Positions 1 to 11,368 of a stretch of 64,000 nucleotides of DNA are shown one piece after another. The stretch spans positions 3,720,001 through 3,784,000 of the forward strand of contig CP085826.1 of the NCBI GenBank assembly GCA_020809705.1, read 5' to 3'. The notes under the pieces were generated by a model that had not been told where the DNA came from, searched no databases, and saw only the letters and a list, made by a program, of their open reading frames with translations. A program made the translations under genes and the position numbers. Each line of letters starts with the position of its first letter. The first letter of the stretch is position 1. This DNA comes from Calonectria ilicicola. Taxonomy: Eukaryota; Ascomycota; Sordariomycetes; Hypocreales; Nectriaceae.

Positions 1-1571
1 ATGGCGAAGCTTGGGGCATCCAAGGACATCCTATCCAAGGGAACGACGGCGAAGCAGTCTTGGCCCTGTTGACAGAGGCCAGCCGTAGTGCGGCAGCAGA
101 CTCCGATAGCGTCCTGGACGCTCTACGTGCTATCGAAGGACCATTTGCCTTCATTTACTTTGACAAGCCGGCTAATCGCCTGTACTACGGGCGCGACAGG
201 CTGGGTCGTCGATCGCTGCTGGTGAAAGCTGGCCTGCCATTTGTCCTGTCAAGCATTGCTGAGACATCAGCTGACGGCTGGCAGGAGGTCGAGGCAGATG
301 GATGTTACACGCTCGGACTGGATCCAAGTGAACCAACATCTGAACTCGTGCCCACTCGACACGAGTGGGCTCACGATGCCTCCCTAGTGAGTTGTATATT
401 CGTGGCTTCCCAGGTGTAAATCTGCTACTTACGCATCTAGATTTCCAGCATCGCGGTTTTCAATACCGAGATACCCCAGCAACCATACAAGTTGACCATG
501 AGTTCTAGATCTGTCCAAGCTTTGCAGCATCACCTCCTCGAATCACTGAGACTCAGAGTGTTGGATGTGCCCCTGCCACCCCAGGCATCTGAGACAGATG
601 CCAGAGTCGCAGTCCTCTTTTCCGGCGGACTGGACTGTACTGTGCTGGGGCGCCTTGCTCATGAACTCATACCCGCAGATCAGTATATTGACCTCCTCAA
701 TGTAGCGTTCGAGAACCCAAGGATTGCAGCCCAGCACCCTGGTTGTTCACAGGATGATCTCTATGAGAAATGTCCAGACCGAGTCACTGGAAGGAATGCC
801 TTCCTGGAACTGAAGAAGACCTGTCCAAACCGTCCTTGGCGGTTTGTAGCAGTACGCATTTTGCAAACAGCCAAGTACATGCGTATACATGATAAACTGA
901 CATTCACAGGTAAATGTTCCCTACTCGGAGACTCTGGAGCAAAGACCGGAGATTATCCGACTGATATATCCACACAATACGGAGATGGACCTCTCAATCG
1001 GGTGTGCACTCTACTTTGCTGCTAGGGGCAAGGGGCTTGGTGAAACAATATCGAACCCCGAGCCGCACCCGTATAGCATAACCGCCCGAGTGCTTCTCTC
1101 CGGACTCGGGGCGGATGAGCTATTTGGTGGATACAGTCGGCATCCCTCGGCGTATTCTCAACGAGGTTATCCAGGGCTCGTTGAAGAATTGATGTTGGAT
1201 GTAAGTCGACTGGGCAAGAGAAACCTCGGCCGAGATGATCGAGTGATGTCACACTGGGGCCGAGAGGTCCGTTTCCCGTATTTGGATGAAGGATTTGTCA
1301 GGTGGGCAATGGAATCACCAGTATGGGACAAGTGCGATTTTGAGAATCCAAGCGACCAGGATAGCCTTGACCCTGAGAAAAGAGTGCTGCGACTCCTGGC
1401 CCAGTCCCTCGGTATGGCATCGGTTTCGAGGGAAAAAAAGCGGGCCGTGAGTGTGTTCGAGATAGATACTGCGAAGGCTACTGACAAGTGTGACGACAGA
1501 TCCAATTCGGGGCGAGGACAGCAAAAATGGAGAGCGGCAAGGTTAAAGGGACGACTCTGATTACGGGATGA
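1..1571 (+). CDS. Asparagine synthetase domain-containing protein (ASNSD1-like), 5' truncated by window edge
   Basis: Joined exons are <1-386, 441-851, 910-1446 and 1500-1571; the frame is already open at base 3, so the N-terminus lies outside the window. The product has a class II glutamine-amidotransferase-like N-terminal half (GEAWGIQG, then YYGRDRLGRRSLL) and an asparagine-synthase C-terminal half. The ATP-pyrophosphatase loop reads FSGGLDC, and later blocks are NVPYSETLEQ, NTEMDLSIG, LSGLGADELFGGYSRH and EVRFPYLDEGFV. This is the architecture of the ASNSD1 family, whose exact role is unsettled; it is not the main asparagine synthetase. The three introns are 54, 58 and 53 nt. Splicing the last one restores the family-typical basic tail around QFGARTAKMESGKVKG before the TGA at 1569. 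The family call is secure; the start is not visible. Confidence 0.9.
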
Positions 1572-2966
1572 CGGGGAAAACGGGGGCAACGGTGACCAAG
1601 CGGTCTGAAACTCCAACGAGAGTGCTCTGGCGATGATGATTCTCAGATACTTCCGAGGCGTTGTAACCACAAGAAACGTCGGTCTGGCGCGTGTGCGTTT
1701 GCTGTTTGAAAATAGCAGCTAACCCTCAACCAGGCCTGACGGGTCTCACAAGCATGGTCGCGTTGATGAGGTTGTAAAGGCAAGTCTGAGCCAAGAGGTA
1801 GAAGAAGCACGAGGATAGGCATGATGATGATGATGATGATGAGCATGAGCGAGCATAAGCATGAATAGAGCAATAGACCACCATGTATGCAGTCATCAGG
1901 TACAAGGGGAAGCATCAACCTTGATAAAGCGTGGGGCCGGTGCCTGAGTTTGAAGTGAATAAATTCATCGATAGATAATGGATGATTAGATGGGATCCCT
2001 AGCTGGCGGTGGTGTGGTGCCTGAGACGTCTTATGCGAAGACGGTTGCCGGGTCTGGGGCACAAGGTTTCGGGGGCCCTGGGCCAACCAGGAGGCGGCGT
2101 AGGGGGAGGAACGGTTCCACCTGGACAGGCGGCGCTGAGCGGCGGGTGGACTGTGCGGGCGGGCTGATGTGCGTGATAGGCCGAAGATGCGCTGCGAGTG
2201 CGAACAGCTGGAGGCCTGAGTACCAATTTTAGAACGAGGTCAACCCACTCTGTCTATCTGGGGAGCCCTCAGTGGGTGGTGCCTGGCAGGCGGCTCGCTG
2301 GTGAAACGGGCCCCTGGACAGGCTTTCGCCCAAAGCGTATGGGGTTTGCGGCCACAGACGTCTCCAATTCGCGCCAAAGGGCCTGTCACGGCGGGTAGCA
2401 CGGCGGCTCAGCCAGTCGTCAAACGAGAAACACCAGGGCCTCTGCGACTGGGGGTATCAGTGGCCTGGTGTTTCGTCTGTTTTTTTTTTTCCTCTTCGTC
2501 GTCCTGCTTTCTTTAAAACATCGCGGCCGCTTTGTCATTTTCGTATCTTTTTTTCCTTTTGGTATTTTATTCATTTTTTTCTTCTTCCTCTTTTACTCAC
2601 GACCACAACCTCCCCCCCTCTCTCTCTATTCTTCACCCCGGGATTCTCTATCCATTCCTTGTTTCGTTCTTCGACTTCTCTCCTTCTTGCGACTGCAGCA
2701 CCACTGTCTTTTTATTGATGAGCTGGGATCTCACGGGTCAACAATCATTTCAACATTAGTTTTTTTCGCCGCGACTTTTTCTTTTTTTGCAATTCGCGCC
2801 TCTCCTTCTTTTTTTCGCCGGCACAAATCTCTCGCCCACATTAATGTTCAAGCTATTCGTTCATGCAAACGAGCGGAGCTGCTACTCGGCGCAATCGAGC
2901 TCTCCATCATCGTCATCAGTCTTCAGAAGCCGTCCCTCATTCCCTCGCGATAGCACGGACATCACC
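1572..2966. other. Intergenic region and probable long leader of the next gene
   Basis: No convincing coding region is visible. The stretch contains an (ATG)7 microsatellite at 1821-1841. From about 2475 to 2830 it is strongly pyrimidine-rich with several T runs, a composition common in promoters and leaders of filamentous fungi. It probably holds the 3' UTR of the asparagine-synthetase-like gene and the promoter and leader of the membrane-protein gene. An ATG at 2844 is in frame with the start chosen at 2967. Confidence 0.6.
1821..1841. repeat. (ATG)7 microsatellite
   Basis: Seven perfect ATG units lie in non-coding DNA, followed by looser ATGAGC and ATAAGC variants. Confidence 0.9.
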
Positions 2967-3847
2967 ATGGCCAAAGGAACTCGCCCTCCACCGCTCAACC
3001 TGAGCCTCGATGCGAGACCGAAGTATCTCCCTACCATCTCCAGAACGCCCGCAACCAAGGAGTCAACCCCTCTCCTGACTCCCCTGCCCGAGGATGATTA
3101 CGAGGACCCCCCTGAGCCCATCGTCCGGGTTGTGCGGATCGCCATTGACTTCACCCACTTGGTTGCGTGCATTATGCTGGCCGTCATTATGACCACATTT
3201 CTTACCACCTACACACATGCGAAGTCGTCGGGTGATGGGTATGTAACAGAATCCCAAAAATCGAGGCCCGACTCGGGCCTTTTCTACCCAAGCGGTCATG
3301 GCTAACAAACCTTTTTTGTATGTGCAGGCTCAAGGCGGCGTTTCTCCTGGTCGCACTGACCACGGACGTGGTCCTCGACGCAAAGTCGATCCGACACCAT
3401 GACCGGTCCTGGAGTGACTGGGCCTTGCTGGCACGGACGATGGCCTCGTCGATTTATCTAGGTCTCTTAATCGCCTTTGTCGTGGCAGACCGGGTTTTCC
3501 CGATCGATTATTCGTACTGGAACATGAGCCCCGAGGAATCCGGCGGGCCAGTCATGGGCCTCGTGTGCGTTGTCTTGTAAGTGTCTCGAGCTGTCTTGGC
3601 TAATCTCGTATCTCCTTGGAGGTGCAGCGGCCGCGTGTAATTTAGACATTATTGACTAACTTTATTGTTTCACAGAGGGTCAAATATCGTGCAATTGATA
3701 CTGTCTCAGCGCCGTGCGGGCTGGTGGTGGACTTGGCTGCAGGCACGGTGGCAGTGCGGCTGGAACAGGGCAGATTGCCAGCGGGAGCGCAGCAGGGGAG
3801 GACGGGTATCTAGGCGAACAGTGCGAGGCTGGACCTGCGTGTCATGA
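2967..3847 (+). CDS. Small multi-pass membrane protein of unknown function
   Basis: Joined exons are 2967-3238, 3328-3576 and 3676-3847, giving 230 residues. After a Pro-rich cytosolic-looking head (MAKGTRPPPLNLSLD) there are about four hydrophobic segments: IAIDFTHLVACIMLAVIM, LKAAFLLVALTTDVVL, TMASSIYLGLLIAFVV, and GPVMGLVCVVL running into NIVQLIL. The tail is Trp- and Arg-rich. Both introns have canonical borders (GTATGT and GTAAGT donors, CAG acceptors) and keep frame. The start at 2967 sits in a strong context (atcaccATGG). An in-frame ATG at 2844 would add 41 Ser-rich residues and cannot be excluded. I do not recognise the family. The third exon is the least certain, because its basic Trp-rich sequence has no family support. 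Confidence 0.65.
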
Positions 3848-5190
3848 GAAACATGTGTTGGATTTTCATGAAAGAAAGAAAAAATCCATACTACTGAGAG
3901 CCCGGGCTCCTCCACTCCCTCACACTGAAAGAATGCATGAGGTCGGTAATGATCATGGATCAGGCATCTAATATAATTCGTATAAATCGACGACATGAGG
4001 CAAGCTCAAACAACGGCATGCACGCCCGTTGCGGACCTGCGGAAGACCTTTGTGGGCCAAGAAACGCCCAAATTGGTGGGCAGGTTGATCATGACCTCTT
4101 TATGGCCAATGGGATTGAAGACGTGGACATGTTTCCTGTTGTTTCTCATGTTATGCTGGGTCCGATTCAGGGATTTGGACAGTTGGTTGTTATTCTTAGT
4201 GCCAGGGAGGGTAATGCATGCGGCGAGTCTAACTTGCAGAAAGAAGCAAAATAGAGGATTTTTGAATACGAGACCGTTGGTATGCGATCGGCATCACTTT
4301 GCATTAATGCGATGAGCTTGTGTCCCCATCTGCACCGGTGAAGCAGGAAGAAAAGGTAGACCTAAAAAAATCCGTATTCTGGGCATCAAGGGACAGGGAG
4401 CAGGTGTGTTTGGCAGCGGAGGGGGGAGGATTGTTTGTGTGCCTGGCGGGGGATGTAAAAAGTTCCGATTGGGCGAGTGGCCGGTGCTACCCTGGTACGT
4501 GATAGAGGTTGCAGGAAGCTTTGTTGTTGGTGGTGGTGGCCAGCTGAAAGGCTGTCGACGGTCAGGATCTGACAGAATAGATGTCTGAGCACAAGACAAG
4601 GTCATTCAATTGGCCATGCTGGTTTTGGTGGTCTTCAGGCTTCTCGTAAATTAACTCATCAATCAGTATTGCCAAGTAGCAACCTAATCGCCTGGCCACT
4701 TACACCATCTGCAGCTTCGCCTTTCAGCAGCAAGTGGCTTAAAACATGATGCACCATCCCAGAAGTAACTCAAGCTTAATGGATGGAAGCAAGCAAACAC
4801 ACAAAGTTAAACAACAAGATGACATTGGATTTATGCTTTCACTACGAATTTCACTAGTTCATCCTGATTTTTTACTCATTGTTCAAGTTGGGATCGAAAA
4901 TTGCATAATGTACCCTATATCTCATCACTGAAACATCATGGCTCAGCAAGAGGTGTGAGTGGGAACTTCACTTCACGTTGTCGCTCCACACTGCCCCCCC
5001 ATTCAACTTGATCAATTCCCAGAAACCTAACCCTGTTCTTGATTGGGGAATCCTAGCGACATTCGGGGGCTACCGATCGGAGACGGCAGGCGGCAAACCG
5101 GCAAGACATGTGGCCAGAACCACCAGCGTAGGGACAGGGGTAAGATGCCAGGAAGCCACAGCAAAAACACATCATGTTAATAAATGCATC

Positions 5191-5222
5191 GGCCGAATGT
5201 GGCATAATGTGGCCTAATGTGG
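5191..5222. repeat. Period-10 tandem repeat, three copies of GGCNNAATGT
   Basis: The units GGCCGAATGT, GGCATAATGT and GGCCTAATGT follow one another directly and end in GG. Only the two middle bases vary. Confidence 0.8.
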
Positions 5223-7995
5223 AAGGTTTTTGGAAGCAGACTTGGCCCCGGCCGAGAGTCCGTCTTGACTAGCTTGCGTCGATTAATCATCTCAGTCGGG
5301 CACCAGCCAAGTGTCACGCGTGGAGGCGGCGCTGTGGTTGCTGCAGTTGGTTAATTGCCAAAAGAGCGGCGTGTCGTTAGCGCAGGTGAGCACCATCTCT
5401 CGTTAAAGCGACCAACCATGATTCGAGCTATGGGCAGGACTAAAACAAAGCCCCAATTAAGCAGTGGTTTGTTCCTGAGTTTCTCAAGTCAGGACTCTCT
5501 CCGGACGGCGACGATGGATAAGCAGGGATGATGATGGCCATCCCATCACTGATGCCAAGAGGGTCACGGAAGGCTGAAAAGGTCAGCCTGAAACTTGGTG
5601 GCTTGAGGATCCGGAGATGGCTAACCCGTCACTATTGGTCCGTTTCTCTCCACGAGGTCTGCTACACCTGAAGCCTGCGGCGAGTCCACACTGCACTCCA
5701 CCGACTCGACCCATCTGCGGTGCATTCAGCAGAGGGTTGAATGTGAGGAGGGCTGACAGCTCCGAATGACCCGCGGGGCAGTTAACTGGAGTGTGGATGA
5801 TTGTATCCTCCACCCTTCCTTTCTTTTTGATGAGTTGAGTTCAGTTTACGTCACCCACACTTGGCAACGGCCGTGGCATTGAAGCCAAGACCTGAGACCC
5901 CCCAGAACCTGGCAATTGATGTTGCAGGCCAGCTGAGGGGACAAGTCATGCTGAGGTCATTTTTGAGGCCTGATTATACTGCGCTGCGGCGCGAGGGAGG
6001 CTTCGGCGAGGCACCCTTGCACCCGGATGCATGCACGATACGATGCTGTATTCTTCCCTTGCATGAGGCGTGAATGCGGTGTGGCCTTCAGCTCGCCACA
6101 CCCTAGTCGATATAGCATTGGCCTAACGGATTGGGTTCTGACTTGGCTGAGATGTGTTTCTTCTTGCTTCTTCCTCGGGTATGGGATCTGGGTTCCCCTT
6201 TCGGTTCCAAAGCGTCCAAATGTGGAAATCTCATAGTTGACTGAAGACATGTTTGTCTTGTCTCTTGGGACTAGGGCGCGCCATCCCGACTTCCGTTATT
6301 TCCATCATCCGAGCGCAGACCAGACGGACAAGATCGGAAAATAGTAATGGTGGGCAATGGGTGATCGGTGCGCAAACATTTGAGCTTGACGTGAGGAAAC
6401 AAAAGAGACGTGCTATAGACGCAAGGACTAGGCAAGCTTGGTCTGCCGGAACGTCCAAGGACAGGGGTTACTGGGGATCAATGGGCCGCGACAAGGCCAG
6501 ACCCGGCCGGGACTCGCAGGGCAGAGGTAGCAGGCCCGATCTGCCGACATTTTCAACTCCACCCCCGCAACAGCAACAGACAGTAGGTCCAACAACAGCA
6601 GGACCAACAGCAGAATAACGGCGACAGCAATGAAGCGTGACTGGCTGCTCGTCTCACCGGTAAACATCGTGCAGCAATAACTCTGCTGAATTATGCATGT
6701 ACGTGAGAAACAGCAGCCTATTCCCGTACTTTTGTTGAGGCTGCCGCCACTTGCGCAGGTTGTCGTTGGATCAGGAACACCCGAGTAAACCAATTAGCTA
6801 GTCACTTACATGGCCGCGCCTGGTTTCGGCCACTAACCTGCCCTCGTTCGAACCACAATTTCTGAAACTAGACAATCGAGAGCAATCTAACAAAGGACTG
6901 ACCTTGACAGCGCCTCAGACCCCGCCCGACGACCTGGGCCCTCTGCGAGTGCTGATCTCCATGGGGCCTCCCCGGTCCACCGCATCGCTGTACCCATCAC
7001 CGTATCCATCACCTAAGGCGCCTGACCTCCTCCAGGATCGAGACACTAAGCCCTCATGGTGCAAATACAAAAAGTCATGAAGCCTAAATTTAGTGGTCTT
7101 CGTGCGTGTGGTGCGTGTGCTGCCAGGAACGGAACTATTCGCGTGATGATCTGTGCTCCCTCCTCCTCCTCCTCTGTACCCTCAGGGACCAGGTTGTCAA
7201 TGAATTAAGCCGAAGTGCGAAAAGAAAAAAAAAAGTTGCTCATTTTTACTTTGAAGGATCGGCTTGCATGGTAATGGCAGTAGTAATAGCTGCGAGGGCA
7301 AGAGAATCCAGGCCCTGAGCCGTGGACAATCGACCAGCAGTAGCTCTGTGGTGGCGGCGGCGCCTCGCGCGAGCTTCAATGAGCAAAAGACAAAGGCGAT
7401 GACCACCAATAACCCATTTGGGACTGTTTGCCGGGGCAGACAGTCTCCTGTCCGGCCTAAGACAATGGGAGTCCGCTGTGGTTGCGAGTCCGCCTGTCAA
7501 TAGCCTTGGGGGTTGGCGTCGATTCGGAACTTTTTATTTACTTTGTTGCCACATTCAAACGCCCCCAGACTCTCACAACTTCCGCGGATAGGGTGGTTAC
7601 TTTTTGCTCAGCTAATCCAGGTCTCCCGTCGACCCCCAAAATAAGCCATCCGGAGCTAAAAGCGGGCTAACAGCAGATGGCTCCAGGGGGGGTACCCGCT
7701 GCATTGGTTGCTTGGGCCCCTCTTGGACACTGGCGGATGAGGCTAGGCCAGCCCGGTAAGTGGGCTTCCCTCTCGTGCCTTGGCCCGTGTGTGCTGGGGG
7801 GGAAATACGCAGATGCATCACCACCACCGTACGAACCAGCCGGGTCTAGTCGTGTGTACAGCTGCAGTTGCGATGACCTGACAGCGAAATTACCCTGGCA
7901 TACGCCTACGGGAATGGCGAGAGGGGTGTGTGTGTGTGGCTGGCCTGAAGGCGCTGTCACTGTCAGAATGAGGGCAGCCGACTAGCACATCAAGC

Positions 7996-8002
7996 TATAT
8001 AA
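7996..8002 (+). promoter_or_regulatory. TATA box of the secreted-protein gene
   Basis: TATATAA lies 191 bp before the ATG at 8193. A C/T- and A-rich leader with CAACAATCAC and CTCTCTAG-like stretches follows, typical of start regions of strongly expressed fungal genes. Confidence 0.7.
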
Positions 8003-8192
8003 GATGATGAGGCTTCCCTTCGAGAAACAGATTTCCTCATCACCAACAATCACTTCTCCAACACTCACTCCTCTCTAGCCTTTTGGCTCTAGTCTTTCGC
8101 TCTTCCTCCTCGACTTACACTCGCTCAACAGAAGTCACAACCACTACTACTCTTTAGTAACCCCCCTCAGCTTTCAGCAACCAACCCTCAAG

Positions 8193-9095
8193 ATGCGTTT
8201 CTCCAACATCATCTCCGGCCTCGCCTCCATGGCCACTCTGGCCACTGCCACTGCCCTCCCTGTTGAGGATGCCCTCGAGATCCGCGAGGCTGAGCTCCTT
8301 GAGCGCACCTCCTCCTTCTCTTGCCCCAGCGGCATGAGCTACTGTGGCTGGACTCGATCCTGCTCCTGCCCTCCCGGCCAGTCCTGGAACTCCAATGGCA
8401 ACTACTGCGGCGGCAATGCCTACCAGGGCGCCTGGCCCAAGCCTTCTGCTAGTGCCTACGCCAACGTCAACCTTGGCTGGCAAGCCAGCGCCGGCGCCTC
8501 TGTCCAGCTCGGAGCCTACTGCGCCAGCTCCCCCTACAACATCGTCCCCTACGACGCCAAGCACTCTTACTGCCAGGCCTCGGTCAAGAACGTCGTCTTC
8601 CTTGCTCCTCTTGACATTGCTGCCGACCTCAAGATCAGGGCCGGTGCCACCATCAACGTCAATGCTGGCATCTCTGTGAACCTGAAGACCACCTGCCGTG
8701 GCCTTGCTGGTCTCTACATCGCTGACCAGGCTCACGCTGTCGCTCTCTTCAACACCAACAGCTACGGATTCGGTGTCCGCGCTTCCGGTGTCACTGGCGG
8801 TATCCTCGGCGGTATTATCGGATCTACCAAGGGTCTTCTGTGCTTCATTGGTCTCGGTAACTGCCAGGCTTCCTACGACTGCGTCTCCTACTGCACCAAG
8901 GGCTGCAAGAACTACGTTGACGTCCACGGCTCCGTTGGTGGCTACATCACCGGCCTTGTCGGCTTCGCTGTCGGTGTCAAGGCTGTCTTCACTGTCGGCG
9001 CTGTCGGTGTTGTCAGCGTTGTTGTCAACGACCTTCTCTGCGTCATTGGCAAGATCCTCACCGGTCTCCTTTCCACCTTCAACTGTGGCTGCTAA
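8193..9095 (+). CDS. Cysteine-rich secreted protein, unknown family, probably highly expressed
   Basis: Intronless, 300 residues. Residues 1 to about 22 form a signal peptide (MRFSNIISGLASMATLATAT), followed by an acidic pro-segment ending LLER near residue 38. Sixteen cysteines follow. Five are packed into residues 44-72 (SCPSGMSYCGWTRSCSCPPG and on to YCGG), resembling a small disulfide-bonded domain. A middle region (about 88-180) has alternating polar and hydrophobic residues. The C-terminal third holds two Gly-rich hydrophobic stretches (GGILGGIIG; GGYITGLVGFAVGVKAV) and ends NCGC. Codons end heavily in C, unlike neighbouring genes, and a TATA box sits 191 bp upstream, which together suggest high expression. 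I do not recognise a named family; a surface or secreted interaction protein is the most I can infer. Confidence 0.85.
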   Translation: MRFSNIISGLASMATLATATALPVEDALEIREAELLERTSSFSCPSGMSYCGWTRSCSCPPGQSWNSNGNYCGGNAYQGAWPKPSASAYANVNLGWQASAGASVQLGAYCASSPYNIVPYDAKHSYCQASVKNVVFLAPLDIAADLKIRAGATINVNAGISVNLKTTCRGLAGLYIADQAHAVALFNTNSYGFGVRASGVTGGILGGIIGSTKGLLCFIGLGNCQASYDCVSYCTKGCKNYVDVHGSVGGYITGLVGFAVGVKAVFTVGAVGVVSVVVNDLLCVIGKILTGLLSTFNCGC

Positions 9096-9617
9096 GCTGT
9101 TTAATACTCTTTCTTCTTCAACTCCCCTTTTTTCCGGGGCACTGCTGCTGCTGCCAGCTGCCCCCTACAAAATATGAAGTATGTGGTGCTTTATTGTTAA
9201 ACTGGAGGAACGTTTGGATGTAACGGTGGCCTACTTTGCCGCCTGATGCCGGTCCTTGATATAAATATTTATGTTGATAATATCTAAGTCATGTTTTATA
9301 TGAATAAACAAACATTATTCGTTTGAACTGTTTTCCTCTCCTGAACTTTGCCCCTGTGATTGAGTTTCCATTACCCCTGGGGCGCCCTTGATATGAGTTC
9401 CTCCTGAACTAGCTCTCCGTAGTTAAAACATTTCAAATGACACTGCAAATTGTGCGGACGAGACTGGGAAAAACAAAAGTTTGGAGCAGACAATATTCTA
9501 ATTTATCGCTGTGCAATAGAGGGCAGCTATGACCACCGCAAACATCACCTGGAATCTAGCTCTAGCATTGCTAACCCATATGCCCATTAATCTCAACTCC
9601 GCCAATTGACAGTCCTC
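9096..9617. other. Convergent 3' regions of the secreted-protein and PHD-finger genes
   Basis: AT-rich DNA between two convergent genes. An AATAAA at 9303-9308 is a plausible poly(A) signal for the plus-strand gene. No coding region is seen. Confidence 0.6.
9303..9308 (+). terminator. Probable poly(A) signal of the secreted-protein gene
   Basis: AATAAA lies about 210 bp after the stop codon in an AT-rich 3' region with several TATA/ATATTT tracts. Confidence 0.5.
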
Positions 9618-10987
9618 TCATCCTCCAACAGCCTCAACAATCTGCTTCCCAAAATTATCTACCATGAAGTGACTAAACGCTTCCTCGTCATTGTCATCCA
9701 TGAGAAAGCTTCTGTCATCCGTATCCTGTGCGAGTTTGGCGTACATGCCCTCATCAGCCTTGGTCCACGTCGGCGGCAGTACGTCATCGTCTAACCCGGG
9801 CGCATCGGTTACCACCTCAATGACCCTCGTGCGCTTTAAGATTTTCTTCGTAGCCCTGGATTTGATCCGGGCCTTGCTACCTAGAACTGAGTGACCATGT
9901 CGCACCTTGTCTCCCGGTGTGCCCTTTGCTGGGCGGTCTGCGCTGGACAGCTGGGTCTCCCAGTCCGGTGAGTCAAAGAGGGGCAGGTCAGGATGCTTCT
10001 TGGACACCGACACGAGGATGTCGGCCAGGAGCTGGGGCTTTAGCTGGTCGCAGAGGGAGAGGACATTGAGCAGATCCACTCTCCTCTTGCTGGAAAAGTA
10101 TTCGGTTCGCTTGCAGAAAAGTCAGCTGTGAGTTACAGGATCAAGGTCGGCGAACCTACCGAAGCATCTGACGCACGACCGGGGCCGAACCCCACGAGCT
10201 CAGGTTTTGCCGGAGTGACGCCCTGAGGAAGAGTGGCAAGCCGCTTGCGCCGTAATGTTTCAATTTCATATTGTCTTTGGAGGTTCGCTTTACCTCGTGG
10301 TCGCGTGGCTTCTTCATGCTGTGCCGTGCAGGTTGCGCAAACGAAATCCGAAGAAGGTGCCCTGTTTGCGGCTGAGGGAGAGTGACATTGCTGGTGCCAT
10401 GAATTAAGACACCGGCTACATGTGATCAGAACATCCATCGACGCTTTCAGATGGCCGTCGCATTTTGCACAGTTCTGCGAGGGTTCAGGGTGTTGAGATT
10501 CAGGCCCGAGGGCAATTATAGGATGTTCAGTCCATGGAAAAGCGATTGTTGTTTGGGTAAAATCCACATTATAGACTGACGGACCGTGCTTCCCCTTCCC
10601 CCCGACAGTAATGGAATCTAATATTGTCGATTCTGGGGTGGCTGCGGCTGAAAATGAGGTTGCAACTGACGGAGCTTTGGTGGGCATCATGAGAGTGTCA
10701 CTTAGGTTGTGAGATGCATTCACAGGGTCGCCACTAGTGTGGCTGTCCACCTTGAAAATAGGGATATTGGGGACTGCATCTTCAAAATTAGAACCTCGAG
10801 AGCGGCCGTGTATTCGATCAAGAATTAATGAGCTTGTCGACGAGAATTGGGGCACATATGTCGCTTTTGTCATCGGCACCTGGCCTGCAAAGCCTGGTTC
10901 TTCTAATGGTTGCGCATGGGAGGCCGCAACATAATTAACCGATTCTCTCCCCGTTGACTGTAATTCTTTTGCTGCTGGGGACGCCAT
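9618..10987 (-). CDS. PHD-finger protein, probable chromatin reader
   Basis: Two exons, complement(9618-10109, 10160-10987), with a 50-nt intron and 439 residues. A single C4HC3 zinc finger spans residues 173-220: C173, C176, C190, C193, H198, C201, C217 and C220, with the typical Trp (W197) just before the His. PHD fingers usually bind histone H3 tails, so a nuclear chromatin role is inferred. The N-terminal 170 residues are Ser/Thr/Pro-rich and look disordered. The region after the finger is basic and helical (QRQYEIETLRRKRLATLP), and a second basic patch (KSRATKKILKRTRV) precedes an acidic tail. The exon join yields GRASDAS-RTEYFSSKRRVDLL. No catalytic domain is visible and the orthologue is not identified. 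Confidence 0.85.
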
Positions 10988-11368
10988 CGTATGGATACCA
11001 GAATGACAAGTCTCGTCCTCAAGTCTCCAGATGCGATTTGATCTGAGCTGTCTATTCCAGGCCCAAGGATGATGAATGCGCCTGGTGGGCCGTTACAAAA
11101 CCGAAATCTAAACCCGATAAAAATATTGGAGCACTAGGCACCTTTTAAGCGAATGGTTGCGACTTTTTGCGACATGGCTGGGATATGATTTTGATTGCGA
11201 GATGCGACAACCGCGTATTGTGAATTGCGATAATTGAAGCCATGGCACGTGTTGATAGTCACGTGACACACATACTGACTCGATCCTGAGGACACCAAGG
11301 TCAAGTTGTATTTTTGACGCTGTTTATTCTTGTTTATTCTAATTTATCTTGAAGTATATAATGTGAAT
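10988..11368. other. Promoter region of the PHD-finger gene and 3' region of the CoA-transferase gene
   Basis: 381 bp between two tandem minus-strand genes, with no coding region. It contains two CACGTG motifs and an AT-rich block near 11320-11360 that probably serves as the 3' UTR of the CoA-transferase transcript. Confidence 0.6.
11246..11265. promoter_or_regulatory. Paired CACGTG E-boxes
   Basis: CACGTG occurs at 11246-11251 and again at 11260-11265, the second inside TCACGTGA. They lie about 260-280 bp upstream of the PHD-finger start. CACGTG is the core site of Cbf1-, Pho4- and SREBP-type bHLH factors. Confidence 0.5.

Larger units (their letters stand above)
3848..8192. other. Long gene-free region upstream of the secreted-protein gene
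   Basis: About 4.3 kb with only short, unrelated open frames, none with a recognisable domain or a spliceable continuation. It holds a period-10 tandem repeat at 5191-5222, an AT-richer patch at roughly 4600-4930, and the TATA box and leader of the secreted-protein gene at its right end. A small lineage-specific gene or a long non-coding RNA cannot be excluded by reading alone. Confidence 0.5.

Noticed and set aside
6846..6860. GTTCGAAC, resembling a tRNA T loop
   Set aside because: The would-be T stem does not pair on either strand and no cloverleaf can be drawn.
8154..8927. 257-residue open frame antisense to the secreted-protein gene
   Set aside because: It mirrors the C-ending codon bias of the real gene, giving a Val/Gly/Ala/Asp-rich product, and has no domain; a shadow.
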